Positions 9,569-17,428 of a stretch of 64,000 nucleotides of DNA are shown here, piece after piece. The position numbers and the translations under genes are program-made. The stretch's first letter is position 1; each line of letters begins with the position of its first letter. This DNA is from Candidatus Magnetocorallium paracelense. GTDB taxonomy: Bacteria > Nitrospirota > Thermodesulfovibrionia > Thermodesulfovibrionales > Magnetobacteriaceae. The stretch is from NCBI GenBank assembly GCA_029001845.1, contig JAREWP010000020.1:1-64000 (forward strand), given 5' to 3'. The notes below the pieces were generated by a model. That model was not told the origin of the DNA. It saw only the letters and a list, made by a program, of their open reading frames with translations, and made no database searches.

Positions 9569-10081
9569 ATGCTTTGTCATCTTCTTATCTATGCTTGTGT
9601 CTTCCATGTTGGAAGTATTGGAAACAGTCATTCCATGGAAATCTTAAGAAAACTCGATCGGATTCTCATACTAAAGAGAGATGAAAGAAGTGACTTTCTA
9701 TACAACCCCACTCAAGAAGTTATAAAAGATTTTCAGCAAATTACTTTAAATGGAGTCGTTTATGAATATTACAGACCTAATAAAAAAGTTGATTTTTCGA
9801 TCGGCCCGGTCAATCTTTCAATCAGAAAGAGGGAGATTCTCTTTATTGCCGGAGGAAATGGAAGCGGAAAATCAACTCTTTTAAAAATTTTAACCGGTTT
9901 ATACACGCCATCAGTCGGAGGTTTTCAGATTGATAATAAGGATATTGCGATGCCGGAGCACAGGAATCTGTTTTCAGCAGTTTTTGAAGACTTTCACCTC
10001 TTTGACAGGCTTTACGGATTGGATAAAATTGATGAAAACGATATCTCTCGGTTGTTAATGCAAAAAAATGGGCCAAAGTGA
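9569..10081 (+). pseudogene. Truncated cyclic-peptide-exporter ATPase domain
   Basis: 170 residues resembling the nucleotide-binding domain of the next gene: SIGPVNLSIRKREILFIAG, Walker A GGNGSGKST and LFSAVFEDFHLFDRLYGLDKID. It stops before the LSGGQ signature, Walker B and H-loop. The expected N-terminal membrane domain is missing too: the first 30 or so codons are not family-like. It overlaps the start of the intact transporter by 14 bp. The simplest reading is a tandem pair of exporter genes in which a deletion removed the first membrane domain and the second half of its ATPase. It cannot hydrolyse ATP alone. Use as a short regulatory protein is possible but unsupported. Confidence 0.75.
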
Positions 10082-11657
10082 TTTGTTTACAAAGTTCAGA
10101 CAAAACCGTCTTCGACTGCTTACTCCCTTTATTTTAAGAGGATTTTTTGCAGCCGTTCTCGGTGTATCAATGATAGCAACGCTCTATGGCGCACTCGGTT
10201 TTCATCAGAATCAATCCAAAACCCGATACTTTATAATGTTCATATTGATGCTGGTATTATTTTTTATCGCTTACCGCCGTTTTCACTTGTTCGTGATTCA
10301 TTTTATTCAGGAGAATGTCGCAGAAATCAGACTGAATATTATGCGACGTGTCAGTAACATCGGACTGTTGGATTACGAAAAAATCGGATATGAAAAAGTA
10401 TATCTTGCTCTGATATACGATGAGAGATTCGTGTCTGAAATCTCTCAATATGCTGCATCTTTTTTGCTTTCGATCTGTGGTGTCATTACAGCTCATATCT
10501 GCCTCCTATATTTTTCTTTACCTGCCGGGATAGTGTCAATCATTGTTTACGGTACAGTCTGTGTCATATATGGATTTAACCAGGTAAAAATCACGGAAAT
10601 TCTCGAAGAGGTTAGATATGGAGAAAAGATATTTCTTCAATCTGTGAGGGATTTATTCGATGGATTTAAAGAGCTAAGATTAAATAATAAAAAAAGTGAT
10701 GATTTTTTTCACAGAGCTCTCATAGAGCATACATCACTGCTCAAAAAACAAAGAATCCGCTATCAGAATATTTTCATGAATAACTATTCCATGGCATACG
10801 GCCTGTTTAAATCACTGCTCATGCTGATGGTGCTACTTATTCCTCTTTTTGGTATTGCAACAGGTAATCTGGTGTTTACTCTGTTAGGCTTTTTATTCTT
10901 TATGCCCTATAGTGTTCTAATCGACAGAGTACCTGGTATCATACTGGCTTATCTTTCCCTAAAAAGACTCTTTGAATTGCACCGGGCTCTCGAGAATCTA
11001 AACCATGAAACCATCGCTCAGCCTCCGGAAGCAATTGATTTTAAACAACTCAGATTTAAGAATATCAAATTTTCTTATGGGAAAAGGGATTCATTCAACA
11101 TCGGCCCTCTGGATATGACAATCAACAAAGGAGAAATTATTTTTATTACAGGCAGTAACGGGAGCGGGAAATCTACCTTACTAAAACTGATCACCGGTCT
11201 CTATCCCCTTCAATCAGGCCAGGTTCTACTGAATCGCAGTGAAATTCAAATGAATGACTACCGCCATCTGTTTTCAGTGATTCATTCCGATTACCACCTT
11301 TTTATGTATCTCTACGGCATGGACAAAATAGACCATGAGCAGACGGAAGCTCTTATCGAGATAATGCAATTAAAGGGCAAAGTCAGGCTCGATGGGAACA
11401 AATTCAACACCCTTAAATTGTCGTCAGGTCAGAAGAAGAGGCTTGCATTAATTTCTGTATTATTGGAAAATAAGCCTCTTTATGTTTTTGACGAATGGGC
11501 TGCTGATCAGGATCCCTGTTTCCGGCAATATTTCTATGAGAGCCTGGTCCCTTCTTTCAAAGAGCAAAACAAAACAGTGATCGTAGTTACTCATGACGAC
11601 CGCTATTTGCATATTGCAGATCGGACGATAAAGTTGGAATATGGCAAAGTGTGTTAA
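10068..11657 (+). CDS. ABC transporter, cyclic-peptide-export (SyrD/PvdE) type
   Basis: 529 residues in the single-chain half-transporter layout. About six membrane segments fill residues 15-310, for example FFAAVLGVSMIATLYGA and ICLLYFSLPAGIVSIIVYG. A nucleotide-binding domain follows: Walker A GSNGSGKST at about 362, signature LSSGQKKRL at about 449, Walker B LYVFDEWAADQDP at about 472 and H-loop VVTHDDRY. FDEWAADQDP instead of LDEPTS is typical of the SyrD/PvdE cyclic-peptide and siderophore-precursor exporter family. It acts in the inner membrane as a dimer. No NRPS or peptide-precursor gene is adjacent, so the cargo is unknown. The ATG lies inside the upstream fragment and has no clear ribosome site, suggesting coupling. 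Its end overlaps the convergent lipoprotein gene by 4 bp. Confidence 0.88.
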   Translation: MGQSDLFTKFRQNRLRLLTPFILRGFFAAVLGVSMIATLYGALGFHQNQSKTRYFIMFILMLVLFFIAYRRFHLFVIHFIQENVAEIRLNIMRRVSNIGLLDYEKIGYEKVYLALIYDERFVSEISQYAASFLLSICGVITAHICLLYFSLPAGIVSIIVYGTVCVIYGFNQVKITEILEEVRYGEKIFLQSVRDLFDGFKELRLNNKKSDDFFHRALIEHTSLLKKQRIRYQNIFMNNYSMAYGLFKSLLMLMVLLIPLFGIATGNLVFTLLGFLFFMPYSVLIDRVPGIILAYLSLKRLFELHRALENLNHETIAQPPEAIDFKQLRFKNIKFSYGKRDSFNIGPLDMTINKGEIIFITGSNGSGKSTLLKLITGLYPLQSGQVLLNRSEIQMNDYRHLFSVIHSDYHLFMYLYGMDKIDHEQTEALIEIMQLKGKVRLDGNKFNTLKLSSGQKKRLALISVLLENKPLYVFDEWAADQDPCFRQYFYESLVPSFKEQNKTVIVVTHDDRYLHIADRTIKLEYGKVC

Positions 11658-12910
11658 TTTTGAAACATAGGCAAGATCGTAACATTTATCTTTGTGGAAA
11701 GACAGTTTTGACCATCAGGAGAAACCCTTAATAGGCCGCCCCCCCTTTTTTTTGAACAATCGATATCGATTTCCGAACAAAATCTTAGGAAAGAATCCTT
11801 TACCGCCCTCCCCGGTGGGTTCTCATATATAAATTTCACTTTATACTTACTCCTTTTGAGATCGAGTATCTCTATCTCGGCCTCACTATCGCCGTAATAC
11901 ATTCCGTTGTAATCATAAAACTCTATAAAAGGCGCGCCCCTCTTTTGAAGAAGTTTCAAAAAACCCATTAAAGCATTTTCTGAATTAATCATTTTCCATT
12001 TATCCGTCTCTATACAGGGTATGTGCAAATTCCTCTTATAAAAAACATCGATATTGGATATATTGTCACCGGTAAGACGTACGATATGTATTTCACCATC
12101 AGAGAAGGACTCGGCTTTAAGTACAATATTCGCATATTTCCTCTCTCCCACAAACACGGCGGGATAATAAGATTTCAGTAGAATTTTCATCATATCCAAC
12201 AGATCTCTTTCATATGAATTAAGACCTTTGTCAACAATGTAAAGACCTGTTCGCTCAATAGGGCGAAACCACTTGGCTATGCATCCAAGATTGTAGGCAA
12301 GAAAATTAGCTGCTTTTTCCTTTTCATTAAAAAAAGGATTAAACTTTGTACCGGCAATATAATCGTCCTTTTTCAACACCAAAAACTCGTCGACTTCATC
12401 ATCCGTTGCAATAAAGCGACCTGTTACGGAGAAAGGAGACTGAACGCCTTTTGTACTCTCTGCCTTTAAAAGAAAGAGAAAATCATTATCCGACGCTCTC
12501 TTTAATTCTATGCCCAAGAGGACATCGAAGTTGGTTCCCCTTCCTGAACATTCAAGAAGGGCTGATCTGTGCGGTCTGTCTCTCATCTCCGGTGGATGAA
12601 GTTTTTTCAACTTTATCCGGGGATACCTTCTCATATACGCCTCGATCTCCTGTCTAAGCTTTGCTGTCAATCCGTCGATCTCCCACGTAGGAGCGCCATC
12701 TCTGTATGACAGAATTATAAAAGAGGTTTCTTTAAACCATGCTTTTCTGGTAAATTCATCGATCAGTTGCGGACCGATCTTCTCCTCTACAAGCAATCGA
12801 TAGTCGTAAACAGAAGGGATAACATAGATATCTCCCTTTGGCTGCGCTCCCTCACAACCAAACAAAACAAAAACAATCAATAAAAAGATTCCCTTAAACG
12901 TATATCTCAT
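11654..12910 (-). CDS. Putative lipoprotein, unknown function
   Basis: 418 residues. The N-terminus is a lipoprotein signal: IFLLIVFVLFGC with Cys at about 19, then a polar mature part. The mature region alternates strands and helices and has no catalytic motif I recognise. The short stretches FDVLLGIELKR and KYANIVLKAESFSDGEIHIVRLTG are loosely like FlgO/CsgG/LpoB-type lipoproteins that sense or build envelope structures, but I would not assign it. Its 3' end contains homopolymer runs (C7 T9) encoding KKRGGG, a likely frameshift-prone site. It converges on the ABC transporter with a 4-bp overlap. The start ATG has no clear Shine-Dalgarno. Confidence 0.7.
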   Translation of the reverse strand: MRYTFKGIFLLIVFVLFGCEGAQPKGDIYVIPSVYDYRLLVEEKIGPQLIDEFTRKAWFKETSFIILSYRDGAPTWEIDGLTAKLRQEIEAYMRRYPRIKLKKLHPPEMRDRPHRSALLECSGRGTNFDVLLGIELKRASDNDFLFLLKAESTKGVQSPFSVTGRFIATDDEVDEFLVLKKDDYIAGTKFNPFFNEKEKAANFLAYNLGCIAKWFRPIERTGLYIVDKGLNSYERDLLDMMKILLKSYYPAVFVGERKYANIVLKAESFSDGEIHIVRLTGDNISNIDVFYKRNLHIPCIETDKWKMINSENALMGFLKLLQKRGAPFIEFYDYNGMYYGDSEAEIEILDLKRSKYKVKFIYENPPGRAVKDSFLRFCSEIDIDCSKKRGGGLLRVSPDGQNCLSTKINVTILPMFQN

Positions 12911-13125
12911 AACTGGTGATCCGAATCGTTACAAATAACAGATTAAGTTATTATGTACGTACATATTATATAACTATACCTGAATAAAGTCCATGAACTA
13001 AAACAGGATTGTTATTTTATCGATATTTATGGTAAGTTTATAAAAATTTAATTTCAAGGCATAAAAATACAACCCCTTTACCTTTAGGTTCCAATATGTT
13101 CCTGAACCTGCTCACATAATCGACG

Positions 13126-13911
13126 ATGTCAACGATAAAAACGGCTGTATTTGACGTTTATAATACACTATTAAACATCTCAGTCAATGAAGACAGAATA
13201 GAAGCTTATGAATTTCTCTCTTCCTGGCTCTCTTACAAGGGCTTGACTACCAAACCGGTGGCGCTCATGAGATTATACAAAGAGATAACAAAAAAAGAGA
13301 TCGAATCCAACCCTGAAGATTTCCCGGACATAGACATCGGCAGTGTCTTTGAAAAGATAATATTTTCTATTGACAATAAATATAGCGGAGACATCAGAGC
13401 CATGGTGTCTGAATTCTCTCTCCTTTTCAGGATTTATACTACCCAATCTCTTAAGATATATCCCCATGTCATCACAATGCTGGAAACCCTTAGTAACAAC
13501 GTAACACTTGCCATCATATCCAACACTCAGCGTCATTTTACGCTGCCGGAGCTGAAAAAGTTCGGCATTGAAAAATTTTTCAATACCATTCTCTTCTCGT
13601 CAGATGCAAGAGCTTCGAAACCCAATCCAAAGATTTTCAATACACTGCTGAATACAATGAATATCAACCCCGAACAAACTGTTTATATAGGAGACAATTT
13701 CCTTGATGACATATGGGGCGCTCAAAGAGTGGGTATGAAGACTATCTGGATAAATCGCGGTTGCAAGGCAACGATTCCCTGCGAGTTTCAAAAGACCGTC
13801 CCTGACAAACAGATAGACGGATCATCATACAAAGACCTGACCGATATCATTATCTCCATGACAAAAAAGAGATCAAAAAGAAGCTTCTCCCCAAACAAAA
13901 CTTCCTCATAG
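13126..13911 (+). CDS. HAD-superfamily hydrolase, haloacid-dehalogenase-like
   Basis: 261 residues. All four HAD motifs are visible: I, FDVYNTLL (nucleophile Asp at about 10, with Tyr in place of the second Asp, as in dehalogenase-type members); II, LAIISNTQ; III, the Lys of ASKPNPKIF; and IV, VYIGDNFLDDIWGAQRVGMKTIWINRG. The cap is helical. Motif IV and the following lines are typical of phosphatases and dehalogenases of the YjjG/HAD-IA group. It is cytoplasmic and the substrate is unknown. It stands alone after 215 bp of AT-rich DNA. The Lys/Arg-rich C-terminal tail (KKRSKRSFSPNK) is unusual and may be disordered. Confidence 0.85.
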   Translation: MSTIKTAVFDVYNTLLNISVNEDRIEAYEFLSSWLSYKGLTTKPVALMRLYKEITKKEIESNPEDFPDIDIGSVFEKIIFSIDNKYSGDIRAMVSEFSLLFRIYTTQSLKIYPHVITMLETLSNNVTLAIISNTQRHFTLPELKKFGIEKFFNTILFSSDARASKPNPKIFNTLLNTMNINPEQTVYIGDNFLDDIWGAQRVGMKTIWINRGCKATIPCEFQKTVPDKQIDGSSYKDLTDIIISMTKKRSKRSFSPNKTSS

Positions 13912-14024
13912 TACAGTGGACTTATGTTGCTCTGCATAGCCCCCTGTATCTTATATCCTCTCCATTAATACGGCTGCCTTTGGCGACTCACACAGCTCAG
14001 TCATCTACCTGCTTTAAAAACAGC

Positions 14025-14055
14025 AGTCAGCTATCAGCAGTCAGCGGTCAGCTCT
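14025..14055. repeat. Repeat C copy
   Basis: CAGCAGTCAGCTATCAGCAGTCAGC, a tandem of degenerate TCAGC units, placed just after the stop codon of the surface protein. Related copies lie near 1022, 1446, 26293, 26400 and 51388. Confidence 0.5.
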
Positions 14056-14075
14056 CTGTTTTCAAATTTTTACAC

Positions 14076-14870
14076 TTATTGAGACATTTTGCCCTCTAAG
14101 TTGGCAAACTTTTCCTCCAATGACTTTAACGCCGTATCTTGAGCCTTTATTTTTTTATTCTGCTCAATGACGTACAGAGTAAGCTCTTCGATTTTTTCCA
14201 GGAGTTTACCGTTAAGGCTCAGTAAATCAACATTGGGAGCCTTCTCGGGGTCTGTAATAACGCCTGGGAGGTGTTGTTCATCTTTGATAAAACTCTCTAA
14301 CTCCTCAAGGTTTCTGAGCTTATAACCGGGTTCAAAAACATAATCACTGTGAACCTGACCTGAGTTGGTAGTGCCGATTGTTCCATTAATGTGTAATGTG
14401 TAATTCGGACTCGTCGTGCCGATGCCGACGTTACCGTTGAGGTCTAAGATCAAATAACTATCTGGGAACGTGTCAGGCATACTAGTGATTCGCAGCTCGT
14501 TCTCATTACTAAATATGCCAAATTTACTTCCGCTCGTTGTGTCATCGAAAGCAATTCCTGCATTCTCTCCTTCGATCTCTAAGGTCGTTGCAGTACAGGT
14601 AGGACACATCTCAGGATTCGTCGTGCCGATGCCGACGTTGCCGGAGTTGTAGTACAAGTTACTCCCATTTAAATCCCAGCACCTGTCTTCCAGATAATCA
14701 AAATTCGCATTTACTTCACTCGATTTAGCGGTTGTACCTGAGCTGAATGTGTTAGGTACATTTGAATCATCGCCTCCATAAGCCATACCTGACAGGCCAC
14801 AAATTAAAAACAAAATTAGCAAATAGACAAAAAAACTCCCTTTACACTGGAAATTCATAAAATACTTCAT
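14076..14870 (-). CDS. Secreted surface protein with tail-fibre-like repeats and coiled coil
   Basis: 264 residues with a classical signal peptide (FFVYLLILFLICGLSGMAYGG). The middle contains two copies of a NVGIGTT(S/N)P unit, a repeat common in tail-fibre-like and surface-exposed beta-solenoid proteins. It is followed by VFEPGYKLRNLEELESFI and EQHLPGV, a conserved C-terminal segment of the same protein group that sits before a trimeric coiled coil (about 215-264, LLEKIEELTLYVIEQNKKI). It is probably exported and trimeric; its role is unknown. A strong AAGGAGG precedes the ATG at good distance. It has no operon partner; broken toxin-antitoxin genes lie upstream. Confidence 0.75.
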   Translation of the reverse strand: MKYFMNFQCKGSFFVYLLILFLICGLSGMAYGGDDSNVPNTFSSGTTAKSSEVNANFDYLEDRCWDLNGSNLYYNSGNVGIGTTNPEMCPTCTATTLEIEGENAGIAFDDTTSGSKFGIFSNENELRITSMPDTFPDSYLILDLNGNVGIGTTSPNYTLHINGTIGTTNSGQVHSDYVFEPGYKLRNLEELESFIKDEQHLPGVITDPEKAPNVDLLSLNGKLLEKIEELTLYVIEQNKKIKAQDTALKSLEEKFANLEGKMSQ

Positions 14871-15277
14871 ATAAAACCTCCTTATTTAAATAAATCATGC
14901 CTGTGGTTACAGAGATAAAATCTCCGGGTTATTCCATCTATGCTTGTAAAAAGAAGGTAAGCATACAAACATATAACGAAGATTGGAATGTATAGATAAA
15001 ACAAGGATAAAAGGGATTATTACTTGATTGTATGGAAAAATTACGAAGATTTCTTGTTGGTTGTGATATGAGAAAAGCGGTCGATAAAGTGTTTGATACT
15101 TTAGACGTATTTGACAGGAATTCTCTTTTAAGGCCGGTAATTCTGTCTGTCCGTGCAAGTTTGCCGCCTCGACATGTCCCCTTTATACGACTATAGCAAT
15201 CGTTACAGGAATTTCGAAGAAATTCCCTTCCAGTCTCCTCTTCCCTTCGAAGGGGGAGAGGGAGTAAGAGAAAAAAA
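14871..15277. other. Intergenic stretch with partial repeat B
   Basis: Contains the 5' region of the surface protein and, at 15208-15283, an inverted partial copy of repeat B. A 54-codon + strand frame (15031-15195, beginning MEKLRRFLVGCDMRKAVD) has reasonable amino-acid composition but no family I recognise. I leave it as a possible gene remnant. Confidence 0.4.
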
Positions 15278-15283
15278 TTAAAA
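15208..15283 (-). repeat. Dispersed repeat B, partial copy 4
   Basis: Carries GGAATTTCGAAGAAATTCCC and GAAGGGGGAGAGGGAGTAA, the border segments of repeat B, without the middle. It ends at the point where the VapC frame loses similarity to its family. Confidence 0.7.
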
Positions 15284-15505
15284 CAAATCCTGACTAATTG
15301 GTACAATCTCTAATGCATTTTCAATAGTCTTAATTTTCGCAGGTTTACTTTCAACTTTTTGAGATTTATAAGCTCCATAATACAGCTCCATCAATGTAAC
15401 TGCACTTATTTTGACAGGGTCATTATGATGGTTCTGCAAATTTTGTTTAATTGCTTCATTTCCCTTCAAGCTATAGATTATTATGTCAGTGTCAAGCAAG
15501 TACAT
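15278..15505 (-). pseudogene. VapC-like PIN-domain toxin, C-terminally truncated
   Basis: 75 codons. MYLLDTDIIIYSLKG is the start of a PIN domain (first catalytic Asp in LLDTD), and ISAVTLMELYYGAYKS is the second conserved block with its Glu. VapC proteins are usually about 130 residues; the last half, with the remaining catalytic Asp residues, is missing. Similarity ends where repeat B begins. The ribonuclease should be inactive. It lies 21 bp downstream of the broken antitoxin, in the usual vapBC order. Confidence 0.8.
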
Positions 15506-15526
15506 TAAAAGCCATCTGAATACTTT

Positions 15527-15778
15527 TTAGAATTCATACGATTCTTTTTTTATATCACGAATAATTTCAACAGCATCTCTGTTATCATCCCATGATCCTG
15601 CCAAATCCAACAGAACCTGTGCCGGAGTTCTGTTTTTTTAAATGAATTTCTCTCTGGCAAGATATTCTTTTACTACCTAGAGGATTTGCTGACTTATCGA
15701 CCGATTTTCTGAATCAGCCAATGCTTTGATCTGTTCATAGAACTCATTTTGTATATCTTTTATCTGCAGGTTTGCCAT
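15527..15778 (-). pseudogene. VapB-like antitoxin with two in-frame stop codons
   Basis: From the ATG at 15776-15778 the frame reads MANLQIKDIQNEFYEQIKAL, then SENRSISQQIL, a TAG stop, VVKEYLAREKFI, a TAA stop, TPAQVLLDLAGSWDD, RDAVEIIRDIK and ESYEF, ending in TAA at 15527-15529. The frame is otherwise continuous for 84 codons. The N-terminus resembles the ribbon-helix-helix region of VapB/FitA-type antitoxins, and the C-terminus is the toxin-binding tail. Each of the two stops breaks the protein. Unless stop codons are recoded, which nothing else in the window suggests, this is a dead antitoxin. It directly precedes the truncated VapC. Confidence 0.75.
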
Positions 15779-15882
15779 CTTTTAAGGTCCCCTTTACAAA
15801 TTATCCTTTACAAACCTCATCTGCTACTCCATGCTTCATTTCAAGCAGGTTAAATGCTCAATTTTATGGTATAGTATTCTGA

Positions 15883-16064
15883 TTAAAAAATCAAGAGGTG
15901 AGCCATTTTATTGCTTTTCATAATGAGAAGCACAGGTTCTATCTTTTTATCCACTCGTCGCACTATATTAAAGAGTTCCGCATTTACCTGTAAATAGTCT
16001 CCTGAAAAGCTGTCTACGACAACAGCAATATCAAAATATCGCTTGATTTTAATGTTTACCTGAT
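15883..16064 (-). pseudogene. Minimal nucleotidyltransferase (MNT-type) fragment
   Basis: An open minus-strand frame without start codon gives FDIAVVVDSFSGDY and then LFNIVRRVDKKIEPVLL. This is the second half of the small nucleotidyltransferase domain found in MntA antitoxins of HEPN-MNT pairs: the third catalytic Asp plus the following DxRIEP-like block. The GSxxxG and first Asp-x-Asp that should precede it are missing. The neighbouring gene ends at 16083, so no space remains for them. No HEPN partner is seen. Confidence 0.65.
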
Positions 16065-16082
16065 TTTAATCTGGGGATAAGT

Positions 16083-17240
16083 TCAAATGAGCACGAATCG
16101 ATGTCTGAACACCCCGGTTAAAAAAAGCGTTCTCCACAGTCGCCTTATCTCGTTCTTCAACTCTTCCCTCTCATTTAGCGATGAAATACCTGAATCTATC
16201 TGAGCGGATCGAAATCCTTTATCTGCACAGGGAAGATGATGGTCTATTACCATTTCGCGGCATAATTTCGTATAATCCGGCAATGTATCATCAGGGGGTT
16301 GAGAAACGACCAGTGAGCGGATCTTGCGGTTAGAGAGCAGGCTGCTCATTTCTATTCCAAAGTAGGTGGAAACGAGAACCGGCAGGTTGTTTTGCAGGAG
16401 CATAGAGATGCATTTTTCCCAATTCTTATCTAATTCAGGGGGGGTCGATGTCATTGCGGAGAGTAATTCCGCTTTGCCTTCAAAATATCTCGTCTCGGCT
16501 GTCAGGTCCGGATGTATAAGCACGGCAACATGGGCCTTCTGATATAAAGAGAGGCAGTCCGATATATCGCTGCATATAAATTCATGTTCGCTGCCTGTAC
16601 ACTCCCTGCGACAAAATTCTATCGATTTCGACGAGCTGTCGATCCCGATAATTTTGGCGTCCAGCAAACGACCGTCCCTGGTATAGTAAGCAAAGTGTCT
16701 ACTGATTATTTCAACCTCCGCCCTTGAAATGGCGCCGCAACCGGGCAGGACAACGATTGGAGGTTCACCCTCTTTCGGGTGCTTTAACGTGCTTTCTCTT
16801 TCTTTTAACCTGCTATTCGATAGAAGCAAAAAATTGCACAACTCATTTAGATTGGCAGTCGAATGAAGAGTGAGTTCTCTTTCCCTATAGAGCATGGAAG
16901 TAATCTGAGGATTCAATAGATCCCGCATTAACTCGAGATCGTTAGTGTCCAGCTTTTCAGCCTCCTCTGCAATCGATAAAAACAGAGTGTTATCAAGAAA
17001 ATCATAGACTCTTGCGGAAGTTATATCACTGCTATCGGAAAAGACCTCTCTCTTTTCCATATGAATGGCCTTTCTTATGTTCACGGGCATTTGATCTATC
17101 AATTTCTCGTAATAGGCTAAAATATTTTCGCCTGTAAGCGGGGCCGGTTCTACACTGCTTTGCAGGCAGAGAAAGCCGGGTTTTAGAGTATCGGAAAGAT
17201 CGAACCGATGCATTTGAAAGGAAAATTCACTCATTGACAT
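16083..17240 (-). CDS. Unknown protein with methyltransferase-like Rossmann segment
   Basis: 385 residues, no signal peptide. Residues about 165-240 look like a class I SAM-dependent methyltransferase core: PPIVVLPGCGAISRAEVE resembles motif I with the glycine-rich loop, IIGIDSSSKSIEFCRREC the acidic second strand, and EFICSDISDCL the third. The region before it is mostly helical and that after it is mixed; neither is recognised. Loop spacing is close to but not fully canonical, so it could also be a non-catalytic relative. No operon partner: a toxin-antitoxin graveyard lies downstream and 188 bp of non-coding DNA separates it from the cyclase gene. The ATG at 17240 and a second at 17234 are both possible. 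Confidence 0.6.
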   Translation of the reverse strand: MSMSEFSFQMHRFDLSDTLKPGFLCLQSSVEPAPLTGENILAYYEKLIDQMPVNIRKAIHMEKREVFSDSSDITSARVYDFLDNTLFLSIAEEAEKLDTNDLELMRDLLNPQITSMLYRERELTLHSTANLNELCNFLLLSNSRLKERESTLKHPKEGEPPIVVLPGCGAISRAEVEIISRHFAYYTRDGRLLDAKIIGIDSSSKSIEFCRRECTGSEHEFICSDISDCLSLYQKAHVAVLIHPDLTAETRYFEGKAELLSAMTSTPPELDKNWEKCISMLLQNNLPVLVSTYFGIEMSSLLSNRKIRSLVVSQPPDDTLPDYTKLCREMVIDHHLPCADKGFRSAQIDSGISSLNEREELKNEIRRLWRTLFLTGVFRHRFVLI

Positions 17241-17428
17241 AATAAAGAATTTAAGCCAAGTTGCTTAAGAAAGGACTTTAACAAGCAGGGGATTCATAAA
17301 AAATGTATAACCACATGGCCAAACGGCGGCCCCCAAATTCACAGATTTTTTATTATACCACCAGAATGTAAGGGAAATAATCCGGCCATATTATAACATG
17401 AATTGTGTTTCAATATGTTCAAAAAAAA

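Noticed and set aside
9569-12910. Non-ribosomal peptide or siderophore cluster
   Set aside because: The exporter family suggests it, but no NRPS, RiPP precursor or tailoring enzyme lies nearby.
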